Assembly: GCF_030812295.1 (NCBI RefSeq)
Contig: NZ_JAUSSK010000001.1
Span: forward strand, 992,001 to 1,056,000
DNA: 64,000 nucleotides
Direction: 5' to 3'
From: Luteibacter jiangsuensis
Lineage (GTDB): Bacteria > Pseudomonadota > Gammaproteobacteria > Xanthomonadales > Rhodanobacteraceae
How positions within the stretch are numbered: the stretch's first letter is position 1; every line of letters starts with the position of its first letter. Below are positions 7,595-16,771 of the stretch, one piece after another. Below the pieces are notes generated by a model. It saw nothing but the letters and a program-made list of their open reading frames with translations. It searched no databases and was not told the DNA's origin. The position numbers and the translations under genes were made by a program.

Positions 7595-8155
7595 GTGGCA
7601 GTGACTACCCTCGATCCGAACGTTGCGCTCATCGTCATCGACCTTCAGAAAGGCATCGTCGCACTCCCAACCGCCCATCCGGTGAACGGCGTTGTGGAGC
7701 GCGCCGCTGCGCTGGCTGACACCTTTCGCGCACGAGACTTGCCGGTCGTGCTGGTCAATGTTGCCGGTGCCGCGCCAGGTCGTACCGAGCAACCTCGCCG
7801 TCTGCGCGACCTCCCCGCCGATTGGACCGAAATCGTTCCTGAATTGAAGCGACAGCCGCAGGACCATGTGGTGACGAAGCATACGCCAGGCGCCTTCACC
7901 GACACCGGACTTCAAGCCCATTTGAAATCGTCGGGGGTGACGCAGGTGGTGATCGTTGGCGTGGCCACGAGCAACGGCGTGGAAGTCACGGCGCGCCAGG
8001 CCTATGAACTCGGCTTCAACGTCACCCTCGCGACGGACGCCATGACCGACATGCAGGAAGACGCCCATGCCTGGAGCACGACGCGCGTTTTCCCTCGGAT
8101 CGGCGAGACAGGTACGACGCAGGAAATCATCGATCTGCTGGAACGGGGCGTATAA
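7595..8155 (+). CDS. Isochorismatase-family hydrolase-like protein
   Basis: This 186-residue protein has a GTG start at 7595 preceded by an AAAGGAAA ribosome-binding site. The isochorismatase fold is clear: ALIVIDLQKGI with the catalytic Asp, HVVTKHTPGAFTDTGL with the Lys, and VVIVGVATSNGVEVTARQAYELGFNVTLATDAMTD. Where cysteine hydrolases of this family carry the nucleophilic Cys (ATNxCVExTA), this protein has Gly, so it cannot use the amidase mechanism; true isochorismatases also lack the Cys. The substrate is unknown. A membrane-protein gene begins 3 bp after its stop, so both are likely one transcript under the MarR regulator. Confidence 0.85.
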   Translation: MAVTTLDPNVALIVIDLQKGIVALPTAHPVNGVVERAAALADTFRARDLPVVLVNVAGAAPGRTEQPRRLRDLPADWTEIVPELKRQPQDHVVTKHTPGAFTDTGLQAHLKSSGVTQVVIVGVATSNGVEVTARQAYELGFNVTLATDAMTDMQEDAHAWSTTRVFPRIGETGTTQEIIDLLERGV

Positions 8156-8157
8156 CC

Positions 8158-8487
8158 GTGAGCTGGGCTCATGACATCTCTTATTTTTTTGGTGGCATGT
8201 TTCTCGCCAATGCCTTCCCGCACTTCGTCAGCGGCATGATGGGACGCGCTTTTCAGACTCCTTTCGCCAAACCACCAGGTCAAGGACTTTCCTCTTCGAC
8301 CGTCAATGTTCTTTGGGGGTTCGCGAACTTCGTCTTCGCATACATGCTGATCGCTCGCGTGGGAACTGTCGATCTTCACGCTATGGACCAGGCCATCTCG
8401 GCCGGTATGGGAGTCCTGTTGATGGCCTTATTTTCCGCGCGTAGTTTCGGGCGTTTCCATGGCGGAAATTCACCAACGAATCGCTGA
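8158..8487 (+). CDS. Small membrane protein, unknown function
   Basis: This 109-residue protein has a GTG start 2 bp after the previous stop codon. It has about three hydrophobic segments (FFGGMFLANAFPHFVSGMMG, TVNVLWGFANFVFAYMLIA and ISAGMGVLLMALFSA), so it is probably an inner-membrane protein. I do not recognise the family. The tight spacing says it is made with the isochorismatase-like protein. Confidence 0.7.
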   Translation: MSWAHDISYFFGGMFLANAFPHFVSGMMGRAFQTPFAKPPGQGLSSSTVNVLWGFANFVFAYMLIARVGTVDLHAMDQAISAGMGVLLMALFSARSFGRFHGGNSPTNR

Positions 8488-8617
8488 CATGTCTTCTTCT
8501 AAGACCACGCTGCCGGGCACAAGGCCCACTCACGCATGGGGGACAGTTGGTCCCGGAACACCGCCAGTGGCAGACGGCCAATAACATGCAGCTTCTCGAC
8601 TGACCTTCATCTGCCCG

Positions 8618-9430
8618 TCAGAGCACCCCCTCCTCGACAGCCTGATAGATCGTTCTGACGGAAGGCTGGAACCCCAGGCTACGGGCGAAACTCCCGTCCA
8701 CATGAAGATGCCAGGGATTCACGAGCGGCTCGGGAGATGGTGCCATGGATGCGCCGGCAAGCGTGACCAATTCATAGACCGACGTCGGGGCTTCGTCTGT
8801 GATGTTCACGATATGGCCGTCCATCACACCGGCCAAAGCCATCTTCACCGCCGTTGCAACGTCACGATGATGGACGGTGCTCATCCTCTGGGCGGGATGC
8901 CACTTGCCTACGACGTGCTTGGGAAAGTCTTCCAGGTGCCCGTCGCGATCGCCGTAGACGAATGGGAGCCGCAGAATCGACCAGTTGATCCCGCTGTTGC
9001 GCAGTTCGTTCTCTGCCGCCACTTTACTGGCCGGATACGCATGCTTTGGCTCGACGTCATCGTCTTCGCGGCCGGGACGAGGACTGTTCGTATCGTACAC
9101 GTGGGCGGTACTCGCCATGATGAAGCGCGCACCCATTGCATGTGCCATTGTTGCCGCGATCAGGTTACGCGTGCCTTCCAGGTTGACCTTCCAGATCAGG
9201 TCTTCGTCGGGCGTTCGGAACACCGCCGCCAGGTGCACGACGGCCGATATACCTTCCAGCGCAGCCGCAAGGGACGCCGGGTCCAGGATATCGCCCTCGA
9301 TGGCAGTTACGCCGGCTGGGAGCGTCCTGCCGGAGCGCACCAGCGCCCGGCATCGCACACCCGAATCCACCAGACGCCCTAGCAGACGTGAGCCGACGAG
9401 CCCGGTTCCCCCCGTCACAAGAACCGTCAT
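8618..9430 (-). CDS. NAD-dependent epimerase/dehydratase (extended SDR)
   Basis: This 270-residue protein begins MTVLVTGGTGLVGSRLLGRL, a TGxxGxxG dinucleotide-binding motif of extended or atypical SDRs. AVVHLAAV follows, then HAYPASKVAAEN as the YxxxK catalytic pair with an upstream Ser region (MASTAHVYDT). The substrate may be a sugar nucleotide, an aldehyde or a small ketone; it cannot be told. It overlaps the upstream SDR gene by 4 bp, so the two are translationally coupled. Confidence 0.85.
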   Translation of the reverse strand: MTVLVTGGTGLVGSRLLGRLVDSGVRCRALVRSGRTLPAGVTAIEGDILDPASLAAALEGISAVVHLAAVFRTPDEDLIWKVNLEGTRNLIAATMAHAMGARFIMASTAHVYDTNSPRPGREDDDVEPKHAYPASKVAAENELRNSGINWSILRLPFVYGDRDGHLEDFPKHVVGKWHPAQRMSTVHHRDVATAVKMALAGVMDGHIVNITDEAPTSVYELVTLAGASMAPSPEPLVNPWHLHVDGSFARSLGFQPSVRTIYQAVEEGVL

Positions 9431-10392
9431 GGATTCACTCCCTTCCCGGCCGCTTCTGGAAACTTCCGCCCTTCGCCGGCGGGATAGACCGTGCCGGTCA
9501 GCCGCTCCGATTCATCCCAGAGCCTGGCAGCGCTAGCCGTATCGAGGGCCTGCGGAGGGATCAGGGCCGGGACCGGATAGCCACGCGTCTCGCTCAGCTT
9601 GTCCGGACCGTAGTACGCACCCGCTCGCGCTTGCGGCGAAGTCGCGGCGAAGAGCGTCGGCAATGCTCCCTGATCTGCGGGTTGGAACAAAAACCACAAG
9701 TAACGGCGGACGATACCCGGCGCACTCCAGGTTCCGGCGCCATTGGGCAAGAGATCGGTGCGCGAAATACCGGGATGCGCGGCGATGCTCTGGATACCCC
9801 AGCCTGCGGTATCACTGCGGCGTTGTAGTTCAAGGGCGAACATCAGACAGGCGAGCTTCGATTGACCATAAGCTGGCATCGGTTTGTAGCTGCGCCGAGC
9901 TTGCAGATCATCGAAGTTGATCGCGGCGCTTCGAGCTGCAACGCTCGAAAGAGTGACCACGCGCGGCTTGTCGCCCTTTCGCAGCAGCGGCAGAAGCTGG
10001 CCGGTCAAGGCGAAGTGGCCCAGGTAGTTGGTGCCGAACTGCAACTCGAACCCGTCGGTAGTGGCCAGGCGCTTCGGTGGCGTCATCACCGCCGCGTTGT
10101 TGATGAGCAGATCCAGGCTGTCGCGCGATCGCCGCAGGTTCCCCGCGAACGACTTGATGGAGTCGAGGCTGGCGAGATCCAGCAACTCGAAAGCCACATT
10201 CGCGCCAGGCACGCTTTGGCGAATCCGATCGACTGCCGCGGTGCCCTTCAACGGATTTCGACCTGCAATGATGACGTCGGCCCCTGCCCGGGCCAATGCC
10301 AATGCGTCCTGGAACCCAAGACCGCCAGTACCGGTGACTACCGCCGCACGGCCGCGTTGGGAAGGGATGTCGGAAACGGTCCAAGCGGCCAT
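9427..10392 (-). CDS. Classical short-chain dehydrogenase/reductase
   Basis: This 321-residue protein has a GRAAVVTGTGGLGFQDALALA cofactor loop, LLINNAAVMTPP (the NNAG motif), LSSVAAR (catalytic Ser) and AYGQSKLACLMFA (YxxxK). The C-terminal part is extended, as in retinol-dehydrogenase/WW-oxidoreductase-like SDRs. The preceding VIIAGRNPLKG places an Arg after the second strand, suggesting NADP preference. It is first in a two-gene operon and divergent from a TetR regulator that probably controls it. Confidence 0.88.
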   Translation of the reverse strand: MAAWTVSDIPSQRGRAAVVTGTGGLGFQDALALARAGADVIIAGRNPLKGTAAVDRIRQSVPGANVAFELLDLASLDSIKSFAGNLRRSRDSLDLLINNAAVMTPPKRLATTDGFELQFGTNYLGHFALTGQLLPLLRKGDKPRVVTLSSVAARSAAINFDDLQARRSYKPMPAYGQSKLACLMFALELQRRSDTAGWGIQSIAAHPGISRTDLLPNGAGTWSAPGIVRRYLWFLFQPADQGALPTLFAATSPQARAGAYYGPDKLSETRGYPVPALIPPQALDTASAARLWDESERLTGTVYPAGEGRKFPEAAGKGVNP

Positions 10393-10427
10393 TGACCTTG
10401 CCTTGGTTGGGGATGAGAACGTAAGAT

Positions 10428-10476
10428 GAGTGCAACTAATTTAGCACTGAGTGCAATTTTTACTGCACTTGATGCA
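10428..10476. promoter_or_regulatory. Cluster of TGCA half-sites, probable TetR operator
   Basis: Between the divergent SDR and TetR genes two dyads are seen: AGTGC (10429-10433) with GCACT (10444-10448), and AGTGCA (10450-10455) with TGCACT (10464-10469). GAGTGCAA occurs twice as a direct repeat, 21 bp apart, which is two helical turns. The arrangement suits co-operative binding of the divergent TetR protein. Confidence 0.55.
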
Positions 10477-10497
10477 GCTTTGCAATAGGCCATCCGG

Positions 10498-11109
10498 ATG
10501 TCAGGAAATTCGTCTCCCGTGGGCGCAGCGGCCACAGAAGGTTTGCGGGAGCGCAAGCGCCGCGAAACGCGTCAGCGTATCGCCGAGGTCGGACAGCGCT
10601 TGTTCCTTGCCAATGGCTACGAAAATACGACGCTGGACGCCATCGCCACGGAAGCGGGCATCTCGCGCCGCACTTTTTTCTCGTATTTCAAATCCAAGGA
10701 CGACGTCATCCTGTTCTGGCAACAGGCCGGAGCTTCGAGTCTGTATGCCGAGTTACTCAAGACATCACCCGACGTATCGCCGCTCGATGCGGTTCGCGAT
10801 GTGATGGTGAAGCATATCGAGCGCTATACCACCGAACAGATGATCGCCGTCGACAACCTCATGCGGTCAAGCGAAGCGCTGCGTGCCCGCAAGCAGACGC
10901 ATTATGCGGAACAGGAGCAAGCGCTCTTCGAGACGTTGTGCGAGGTGTGGCGGCAACCCGAGCGCCGCACGTCGCTTCGAATGGTCGCCATGGTCTCCGT
11001 CGGGGCGATGAGATTGGCGCTTCAAGCATGGAGAGACCAGACTGGCCAACGAAAGCCGGTGGCCAAGTTCTTAAGGGATGCCTTCGACGGTTTACGTATG
11101 GAACTCTGA
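10498..11109 (+). CDS. TetR-family transcriptional regulator
   Basis: This 203-residue protein has an N-terminal TetR HTH: RETRQRIAEVGQRLFLANGYENTTLDAIATEAGISRRTFFSYFKSKDDV, roughly residues 22-72, followed by an all-helical ligand domain. Arg-rich residues precede the HTH. It is divergent from the two SDR genes, which are its probable targets, and the intergenic dyads support autoregulation. The ligand is unknown. Confidence 0.9.
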   Translation: MSGNSSPVGAAATEGLRERKRRETRQRIAEVGQRLFLANGYENTTLDAIATEAGISRRTFFSYFKSKDDVILFWQQAGASSLYAELLKTSPDVSPLDAVRDVMVKHIERYTTEQMIAVDNLMRSSEALRARKQTHYAEQEQALFETLCEVWRQPERRTSLRMVAMVSVGAMRLALQAWRDQTGQRKPVAKFLRDAFDGLRMEL

Positions 11110-11178
11110 TTGCATCGAGGGCCACTCGTCCCTGACAGTAGCCCCGCCCCATGTGCCCCACCGGGCTCGGCTATGAAC

Positions 11179-12117
11179 TCATCTGTCCCAATAAAACGCC
11201 TCGGTGGTCTCACGACGGCCGAGCAAGAACGCATCGGCCACCAGCCGCAGCGGCGCCGTATCCACATCGGAACGGCGCGAACGGATCAGCGAGGCGAAAC
11301 GCGAATACATCCCCGCATATTCCCGGTCTTCCCCGCCCACGTCCTGTCCAGGCAGGCTGAGCACGGCGCCACCTTTAGCTAGCATCAACCGACCTTGATC
11401 GGTCTCGACCACGATGTCCCAACTTTGCGGACCGGTCTGGCGCCAGTCGAGATCCATCGACATCGGGACATCGTCCCCGTCGATGAACCGCAGGTCGGCC
11501 GCGATGGGCGCCGCGCGGTTGGCGGGAATCGACAAGGTCGCGGACCGAAGGATGAACGTCCGGGGAAGTATGTGCGTGGCGATCGACAAGGCGTTGATAC
11601 CCGGATCGAAGACGCCCAGCCCGCCGGCTTCCCATATCCACTCTTGCCCCGGGTGCCACACGCGAACATCTTCCCGCCAACGGATGGAGACTTTCTCGAT
11701 CCGCCGCTCGGCGAGCCAGGCGCGCGCCGGCTCCACGCCAGCGGCATACCGGGAGTGCCAGCCCGCGAACAAGGTCAGGTCGCCAGCATCCGCCCGCTGT
11801 GAGAGTGCCGCGACTTCGGCCAATGTCGCGCCCGGCGGCTTCTCGAGGAAGACATGGATGTTGTTCTTCAGGGCCTTCCTGGCCAGCGTATAGCGAATCT
11901 GCGGCGGCGTGCAGAGGACGACCGCATCCACGGCGACGCCACCCTGGAACAACGCATCGAGGCTGTCGAAGCAAGGTACGTCTTCAAGGCCCGACACCAC
12001 GGGATCGACCACTGCCGCCAGCTGGAAGTCATCGTCGTTTGCGATCGCGGGGAGGTGCTGGTCGCGGGCGATCTTGCCCAGGCCGATCACCGCGACGCGG
12101 ATAGGGGCCACCGTCAA
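11179..12117 (-). CDS. Gfo/Idh/MocA-type sugar 1-dehydrogenase
   Basis: This 312-residue protein starts with a Rossmann motif (VAVIGLGKIARDQHLPAI), followed by FLEKPPGATLAEV, the conserved EKP segment of Gfo/Idh/MocA enzymes, and a C-terminal sheet domain (GLGVFDPGINALSIATHILP). This sequence style matches D-galactose / L-arabinose 1-dehydrogenases. It would oxidise the sugar to the lactone in step one of the pathway encoded here. It overlaps the upstream FAH gene by 4 bp and is last in the three-gene operon 14699-11179. The exact sugar (L-arabinose, D-xylose or D-galactose) is not decided by sequence. Confidence 0.8.
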   Translation of the reverse strand: MTVAPIRVAVIGLGKIARDQHLPAIANDDDFQLAAVVDPVVSGLEDVPCFDSLDALFQGGVAVDAVVLCTPPQIRYTLARKALKNNIHVFLEKPPGATLAEVAALSQRADAGDLTLFAGWHSRYAAGVEPARAWLAERRIEKVSIRWREDVRVWHPGQEWIWEAGGLGVFDPGINALSIATHILPRTFILRSATLSIPANRAAPIAADLRFIDGDDVPMSMDLDWRQTGPQSWDIVVETDQGRLMLAKGGAVLSLPGQDVGGEDREYAGMYSRFASLIRSRRSDVDTAPLRLVADAFLLGRRETTEAFYWDR

Positions 12118-13106
12118 AGTGCCTTGACCGTGACGGCCTGCGCGGGTGCCTGCGCGAGTGCGTTACGCAGCGGCAAGGCGAACGGCGCGGCTTCTATCTC
12201 GAACACGTCGCCAAGCTGGGTAGCCACGCCATCGGAGAACGACAACGTGGCCGTACCGAAGAAATGCACGTGGATATCGCCCGGCTGCCGGAACAGCTCG
12301 TACTTGAAATGATGCGCCTCGAGATTCGCGAAGCTATGCGACATGTTCTCTTGCCCGGAGAGGAATGGCTTTTCCCACACGACCGCACCGTTCCGATGGA
12401 TGCGGCTCTTGCCTTCGATTTCAGCAGGAAGTGGCCCGACGAGCAATTCGGCACCCAGGGCCGCCTGGCGCAATTTCGAGTGCGCGAGCCATAGGTAGTT
12501 ATGCCGTTCCGTGATGTGGTCACTGAACTCGTTCGCGAGGCAAACGCCGAGACGAAACGGCGTGCCATCGTCACCGATGAGGTAGATGCCCGCGAGTTCG
12601 GGCTCCTCTCCACCATCCTTTGCGAACGCGGGCGACGTGAGCGGTGCGCCCGGCCCGACCAGGCCGTGGCCGTTGCCCTTATAGAACCATTCCGGCTGGC
12701 TGCCGACCGCCCCTTCCGCGGGTTTGCCGCCCGCGACACCTTCGAGGAAGATCCGCATCGAATCCGTCTGCTTCTCGGCGGCGGCCGCCTCACGGTGCAT
12801 CTTGTCCCGCCCTTCCGCGGAACCCAGGTGGGTGAGCCCCGTGCCAGTCATGAACAGATGCGCCGGGTCCGGGTGATCGACCGGAGCGAGCAAGCGGCCC
12901 GCGGCCAATTCCTCGACGATATCCACCGGCGCCCCGGCACCGCATGCGGCGATCGCGCCCGCGAGGTCGGTGCCCATCGCGATGGCCTTGCCCGCGAGTG
13001 CCCGAACGCTGTCGACGCCGGGCACGAAGGCGGCGGTGTCGCCCCGCGCGGCGATCACCGACCGTACGCCGTCCGCGGCACGATGTTGCAGGAGACGCAA
13101 AGTCAT
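12114..13106 (-). CDS. FAH-superfamily AraD1/GguC-like protein
   Basis: This 330-residue protein belongs to the fumarylacetoacetate hydrolase superfamily and resembles the AraD1/GguC group. The region LTHLGSAEGRDKMH, then GGEEPELAGIYLIGDDGTPFRLGVCLANEFSDH with acidic metal ligands, and DIHVHFFGTATLSF are visible. FAH-type enzymes such as XylX dehydrate 2-keto-3-deoxypentonates to 2-oxoglutarate semialdehyde, the step expected between the dehydratase and the aldehyde dehydrogenase encoded nearby. GguC is the neighbour of the ChvE-GguAB sugar importer in Agrobacterium, a parallel to the importer here. Confidence 0.8.
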   Translation of the reverse strand: MTLRLLQHRAADGVRSVIAARGDTAAFVPGVDSVRALAGKAIAMGTDLAGAIAACGAGAPVDIVEELAAGRLLAPVDHPDPAHLFMTGTGLTHLGSAEGRDKMHREAAAAEKQTDSMRIFLEGVAGGKPAEGAVGSQPEWFYKGNGHGLVGPGAPLTSPAFAKDGGEEPELAGIYLIGDDGTPFRLGVCLANEFSDHITERHNYLWLAHSKLRQAALGAELLVGPLPAEIEGKSRIHRNGAVVWEKPFLSGQENMSHSFANLEAHHFKYELFRQPGDIHVHFFGTATLSFSDGVATQLGDVFEIEAAPFALPLRNALAQAPAQAVTVKAL

Positions 13107-13136
13107 GAAGTCTCTCTCTTCTCGGTAGACGGGAAA

Positions 13137-14699
13137 TCAGGCGGCCGGGATACCGTTGACGAGCCGCGGCAAGCCTGCGTCGTCGCGCAACACGGCGGGC
13201 AACAAGGCAGGCGGGAAGTTCTGATACGACACGGGGCGCAGGAACCGATCGATGGCGAGGCTGCCGACCGATGTCGAACGCCCATCGGACGTCGCGGGGA
13301 ACGGTCCACCGTGCACCATGGCGTGGGTGACTTCGACACCGGTCGGCCAACCGTTGACGACGATGCGTCCGCACTTCCGCTCCAGTAGCGGGACCAGCCG
13401 GGCCGCCAATGCGGTATCGCCATCGTCCATCTGCAGCGTCATCGTCAGCTGCCCCTCGCATGCCGCGACGACTGCGCGAAGTTCGGCTTCGTCGGCACAG
13501 CGAACCAACAGGGACGACGCACCGAAGACTTCGTGCGCGAGCGCCTTGTCAGCCAGGAACGCCTTGCCGCTGGTGGAGAAGAACGCCGCGCGCCCGGCGC
13601 TCGCGCTTTCGGCGGCAGGCCCCTGCGCCAAGGCCGTCACCTCGCCGTGTTTCCGGAGCGCCTCGACCGAGGCCTCGTAGGCATGGTGGATCGCAGGGGT
13701 CAACATGGTTTGCGGGCTCGCCTCGGATACCACGCGGCTGGCGGCGGAGACGAAGGCGTCGAGGCCGTCCCCTTCGATCGCCAGGAGCAAGCCGGGATTG
13801 GTACAGAACTGTCCGGCGCCCATCGTCAGCGAACCGACGAAGGTGGCGCCGATGGCTTCCCCGCGTGCACGCAGCGCCCCCGGCAATAGCAGGACCGGAT
13901 TGACGCTCGACATCTCCGCGAACACAGGGATGGGGATCTCTCGTGCTTGTGCCAGTTTGACGAGCGCCAGGCCGCCGGCACGCGAGCCCGTGAATCCCAC
14001 CGCGGCGATCGCCGGATCGGTGACCAGGGACGCTCCCAGTTCGATCCCCGGGCCGGTGAGGTTCGCGAATACGCCGGACGGCAGGCCGCTCGCCCTCACC
14101 GCCTTGCGGATGGCGTCCGCGACCATGGCCCCCGTGGCGGGATGCGCGGGATGGCCCTTGACGACGACGGGGCACCCGGCGGCGAGCGCCGATGCCGTAT
14201 CGCCACCGGCCGTGGAAAACGCCAACGGGAAATTCGACGCCCCGAACACGGCGACCGGTCCCAGGGGAATCCTGCGCAGCCGCAAATCGGCGCGCGCGGA
14301 CGGTGTCTCGCCAGCCGGGACGGGGTCGACGCGCAGCCCCATCCAGTCGCCGCGCCTGAGCACGCCGGCGAACAACCTCAGCTGGCCGACCGTACGGCCG
14401 CGCTCGCCCTCGAGGCGCGCGCGGGGCAGTCCGCTTTCGCGCATGGCGGTGACGATGAGTTCGTCGCCCAGGGCAAGGATTTCCTCGCCGATGCGTTCCA
14501 GGAACGCCGCCCGGTCGCCGGTATCTGTCGTACGATAAACATCGAAGGCCGCCTCGGCGGCCGCACAGGCGGACCTGACCTCAGCCATACCGTCCGATGT
14601 GAACGCAGGGCCGAAAGGCTGCCCGGTCGCCGCCTCCACCGAGCGGAAAGTACTGTGCATCCCGCCTGTCTTCTCATCGTTCGACATGTGCTGCGCCAC
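13137..14699 (-). CDS. Alpha-ketoglutaric semialdehyde-type aldehyde dehydrogenase
   Basis: This protein of about 520 residues is of the NADP-type aldehyde dehydrogenase class used for 2-oxoglutarate semialdehyde. It shows the oxyanion segment VFGASNFPLAFSTAGGDTASALAAGCPVVVKGHPAHP, the catalytic Glu in VFAEMSSVNPV and the nucleophilic Cys in GAGQFCTNPG. The start is uncertain: GTG at 14699, ATG at 14687, or ATG at 14660 (MHSTF), none with a strong Shine-Dalgarno. It would catalyse the last step, to 2-oxoglutarate. It is first in its operon and divergent from the GntR gene, with a shared 13-bp motif at its start. Confidence 0.88.
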   Translation of the reverse strand: MAQHMSNDEKTGGMHSTFRSVEAATGQPFGPAFTSDGMAEVRSACAAAEAAFDVYRTTDTGDRAAFLERIGEEILALGDELIVTAMRESGLPRARLEGERGRTVGQLRLFAGVLRRGDWMGLRVDPVPAGETPSARADLRLRRIPLGPVAVFGASNFPLAFSTAGGDTASALAAGCPVVVKGHPAHPATGAMVADAIRKAVRASGLPSGVFANLTGPGIELGASLVTDPAIAAVGFTGSRAGGLALVKLAQAREIPIPVFAEMSSVNPVLLLPGALRARGEAIGATFVGSLTMGAGQFCTNPGLLLAIEGDGLDAFVSAASRVVSEASPQTMLTPAIHHAYEASVEALRKHGEVTALAQGPAAESASAGRAAFFSTSGKAFLADKALAHEVFGASSLLVRCADEAELRAVVAACEGQLTMTLQMDDGDTALAARLVPLLERKCGRIVVNGWPTGVEVTHAMVHGGPFPATSDGRSTSVGSLAIDRFLRPVSYQNFPPALLPAVLRDDAGLPRLVNGIPAA

Positions 14700-14703
14700 G
14701 ATA

Positions 14704-14716
14704 ATTACTCAGACAA
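14704..14716 (-). promoter_or_regulatory. Probable GntR/FadR-type operator, copy 1
   Basis: On the minus strand the 13-mer TTGTCTGAGTAAT lies between the aldehyde dehydrogenase and GntR genes. It fits the FadR-family consensus TNGTNNNACNA except at one base. An identical 13-mer occurs at 19538-19550 in the other divergent promoter region of the same pathway. Confidence 0.65.
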
Positions 14717-14782
14717 TTAGGTTAAGGCGGTTATGCTGGTTTTGCAATGCCAAGCGGTCGATGGTCAGGAAGGAATGAGCAC

Positions 14783-15532
14783 GTGAGCAAGACGAAGTCG
14801 CCGGCGGTACCGATCGAACGCGAACGCCAGGCGCGCGGTACCGGTCGACGCCTGTACGGCGCCATCGCGAACAAGCTGGGTGCCGCGATCCTCTCGGGTG
14901 AATACCAGCCGGGCGACGTACTCTCCGGCGAAGTGGTTTTCTCCGAGCAGTTGGACGTTTCGCGAACGGCCTACCGCGAGGCGATCCAGGCACTGGCTGC
15001 CAAAGGCCTCGTCGAAAGCCGGCCAAAGGCCGGCACGCGTGTGTTACCCCGGAGCCGCTGGAACCTGCTCGATCCCGAGGTATTGGGTTGGGCATTCGCC
15101 GGGCAGCCCGACATTGGTTTCATTCGCAGCCTGTTCGAACTTCGCGCCATCGTGGAACCCGCCGCCGCGGCACTGGCTGCCGAGCGCCGCGACAACGCCG
15201 CCCTCGATACCATGCGTGATGCCCTGGCCCGCATGACCCGCCACACCCTCGCCACCGAGGCCGGCCGCACGGCCGACCGTGATTTCCACAGTGCGATCCT
15301 GCATGCCACCGGCAACGACGCGCTCATCGTGTTGAATGCGAGCATTTGCGCCGCCGTCAATTGGACGACGCAGTTCAAACAACGCCAGCGCACCCTGCCC
15401 CGCAATCCCATCCCGGACCATCGCCGGGTGTTCGTCGCCATCGCCGATCGCGACCCGGCTGCCGCCAGCGAGGCGATGCGCGTGCTCGTGGAACTGGCGT
15501 TGGAAGACACGCGGCAGGCGATGCAACCGTAA
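14783..15532 (+). CDS. FadR-subfamily GntR regulator
   Basis: The protein has 249 residues from the GTG at 14783, chosen because AGGAAGGA (14767-14774) precedes it; an upstream ATG at 14747 would place that site inside the gene. The GntR winged HTH covers about residues 25-90 (YGAIANKLGAAILSGEYQPGDVLSGEVVFSEQLDVSRTAYREAIQALAAKGLVESRPKAGTRV). The C-terminal FCD domain has the metal-binding pattern DRDFHSAILHATGN and a later DHRRVFVAI His. It probably senses a sugar acid of the pathway and represses both flanking operons. Confidence 0.9.
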   Translation: MSKTKSPAVPIERERQARGTGRRLYGAIANKLGAAILSGEYQPGDVLSGEVVFSEQLDVSRTAYREAIQALAAKGLVESRPKAGTRVLPRSRWNLLDPEVLGWAFAGQPDIGFIRSLFELRAIVEPAAAALAAERRDNAALDTMRDALARMTRHTLATEAGRTADRDFHSAILHATGNDALIVLNASICAAVNWTTQFKQRQRTLPRNPIPDHRRVFVAIADRDPAAASEAMRVLVELALEDTRQAMQP

Positions 15533-15565
15533 GCCGCATCGCTGACCGCCCTCCCTCCGCGGGAC

Positions 15566-16771
15566 CTAGCGACCTCCGACGCGACGCTTGTTATAGACGT
15601 CGAACGCGACGGCCGCCAACAGCACCAGTCCCTTGATCAGCGACTGGTATTCGGTGCCGACGCCAAGGATCGACATACCGTTGTTGAGCAGGCCGATGAT
15701 GAGGCCACCGATGATCGCGCCGGTAACCGTGCCGATACCGCCGGTCACGGCGGCGCCACCGATGAACACGGCGGCGATCGCATCGAGTTCGAAACCCGTG
15801 CCGGCGCTCGGGCTCGCCAGGTTCAACTGGGCGGTGAAAACCAGCCCGGCGAGCGCGGAGATGACCCCCATGTTCACGAACAGCAGGAAGGTGACGCGCT
15901 TGGTCTTCACGCCCGAGAGGGCCGCGGCGTTGAGGTTGCCGCCGATCGCGTAGACGTGGCGGCCAAAGACCGACCGCGCCATGATCGCCGCATACGCGAC
16001 GATCAGCACACCGAGGATCACCAGCACGATGGGTGTGCCGTTGTAGCTGGCCAGCAGGAACGCCATGCAACCGATCAGGAAGACCGAGAAGACCAGCTTG
16101 AGGATGAAGTACCACAGCGGCTCGGATTCCAGCCCGTAGGTATGCCGCACCATACGTTGACGCAACGAGCCATAGAGCAACACGATGGCGGCGAACGCCC
16201 CCAGGACGAGCGTGAGCGGCTCGTACCCGCTCGTGCCGAACGCTGGGAGAAACCCGGAACCCATCCGGCGGAACGCTTCCGGGAACGGCGAAATCTGCTG
16301 GTTTTGCAGCGCGATCTGCGCAGCCCCACGAAACAGCAACATGCCCGCCAACGTGACGATGAACGCGGGGATCCTGAAATAGGCGATCCAGAAGCCCTGC
16401 CACGCCCCGACGATGCCACCGATGACCAGGCAAAGCACGATCGCCGCCGGCCAGGGAATCTGCCACTGCGTGATCATGACGCCGGCCATCGCCCCCACGA
16501 ACGCCACGAGCGAACCGACCGACAGGTCGATATGGCCCGCGATGATTACCATGACCATGCCGATCGCGAGAATCAGGATGTAACTGTTCTGGATGACCAG
16601 GTTCGATACGTTGATCGGCCGAAGCGTGATGCCACCGGTCGCGAACTGGAAAAACAGCACGATCACGATCAGCGCACTGAACAGGCCGACCTGGCGAAGC
16701 TGTCCCGCCAGGTACTTCAGCGCCGTCGTCGTCGCGCTGGCCGGTGGCGTCGATTCATTGGAGGTTGTCAC
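15566..16771 (-). CDS. Sugar ABC transporter permease (XylH/GguB type)
   Basis: This 401-residue, multi-pass inner-membrane permease is of the BPD_transp_2 family. The conserved stretch [21 protein letters not shown] is present, along with [20 protein letters not shown] and the C-terminal [22 protein letters not shown]. The length is that of XylH/GguB-type permeases. It overlaps the ATPase gene by 17 bp and is last in the importer operon 19456-15566. With the neighbouring binding protein it should import a monosaccharide such as arabinose, xylose, galactose or glucose. Confidence 0.92.
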   Translation of the reverse strand: MTTSNESTPPASATTTALKYLAGQLRQVGLFSALIVIVLFFQFATGGITLRPINVSNLVIQNSYILILAIGMVMVIIAGHIDLSVGSLVAFVGAMAGVMITQWQIPWPAAIVLCLVIGGIVGAWQGFWIAYFRIPAFIVTLAGMLLFRGAAQIALQNQQISPFPEAFRRMGSGFLPAFGTSGYEPLTLVLGAFAAIVLLYGSLRQRMVRHTYGLESEPLWYFILKLVFSVFLIGCMAFLLASYNGTPIVLVILGVLIVAYAAIMARSVFGRHVYAIGGNLNAAALSGVKTKRVTFLLFVNMGVISALAGLVFTAQLNLASPSAGTGFELDAIAAVFIGGAAVTGGIGTVTGAIIGGLIIGLLNNGMSILGVGTEYQSLIKGLVLLAAVAFDVYNKRRVGGR

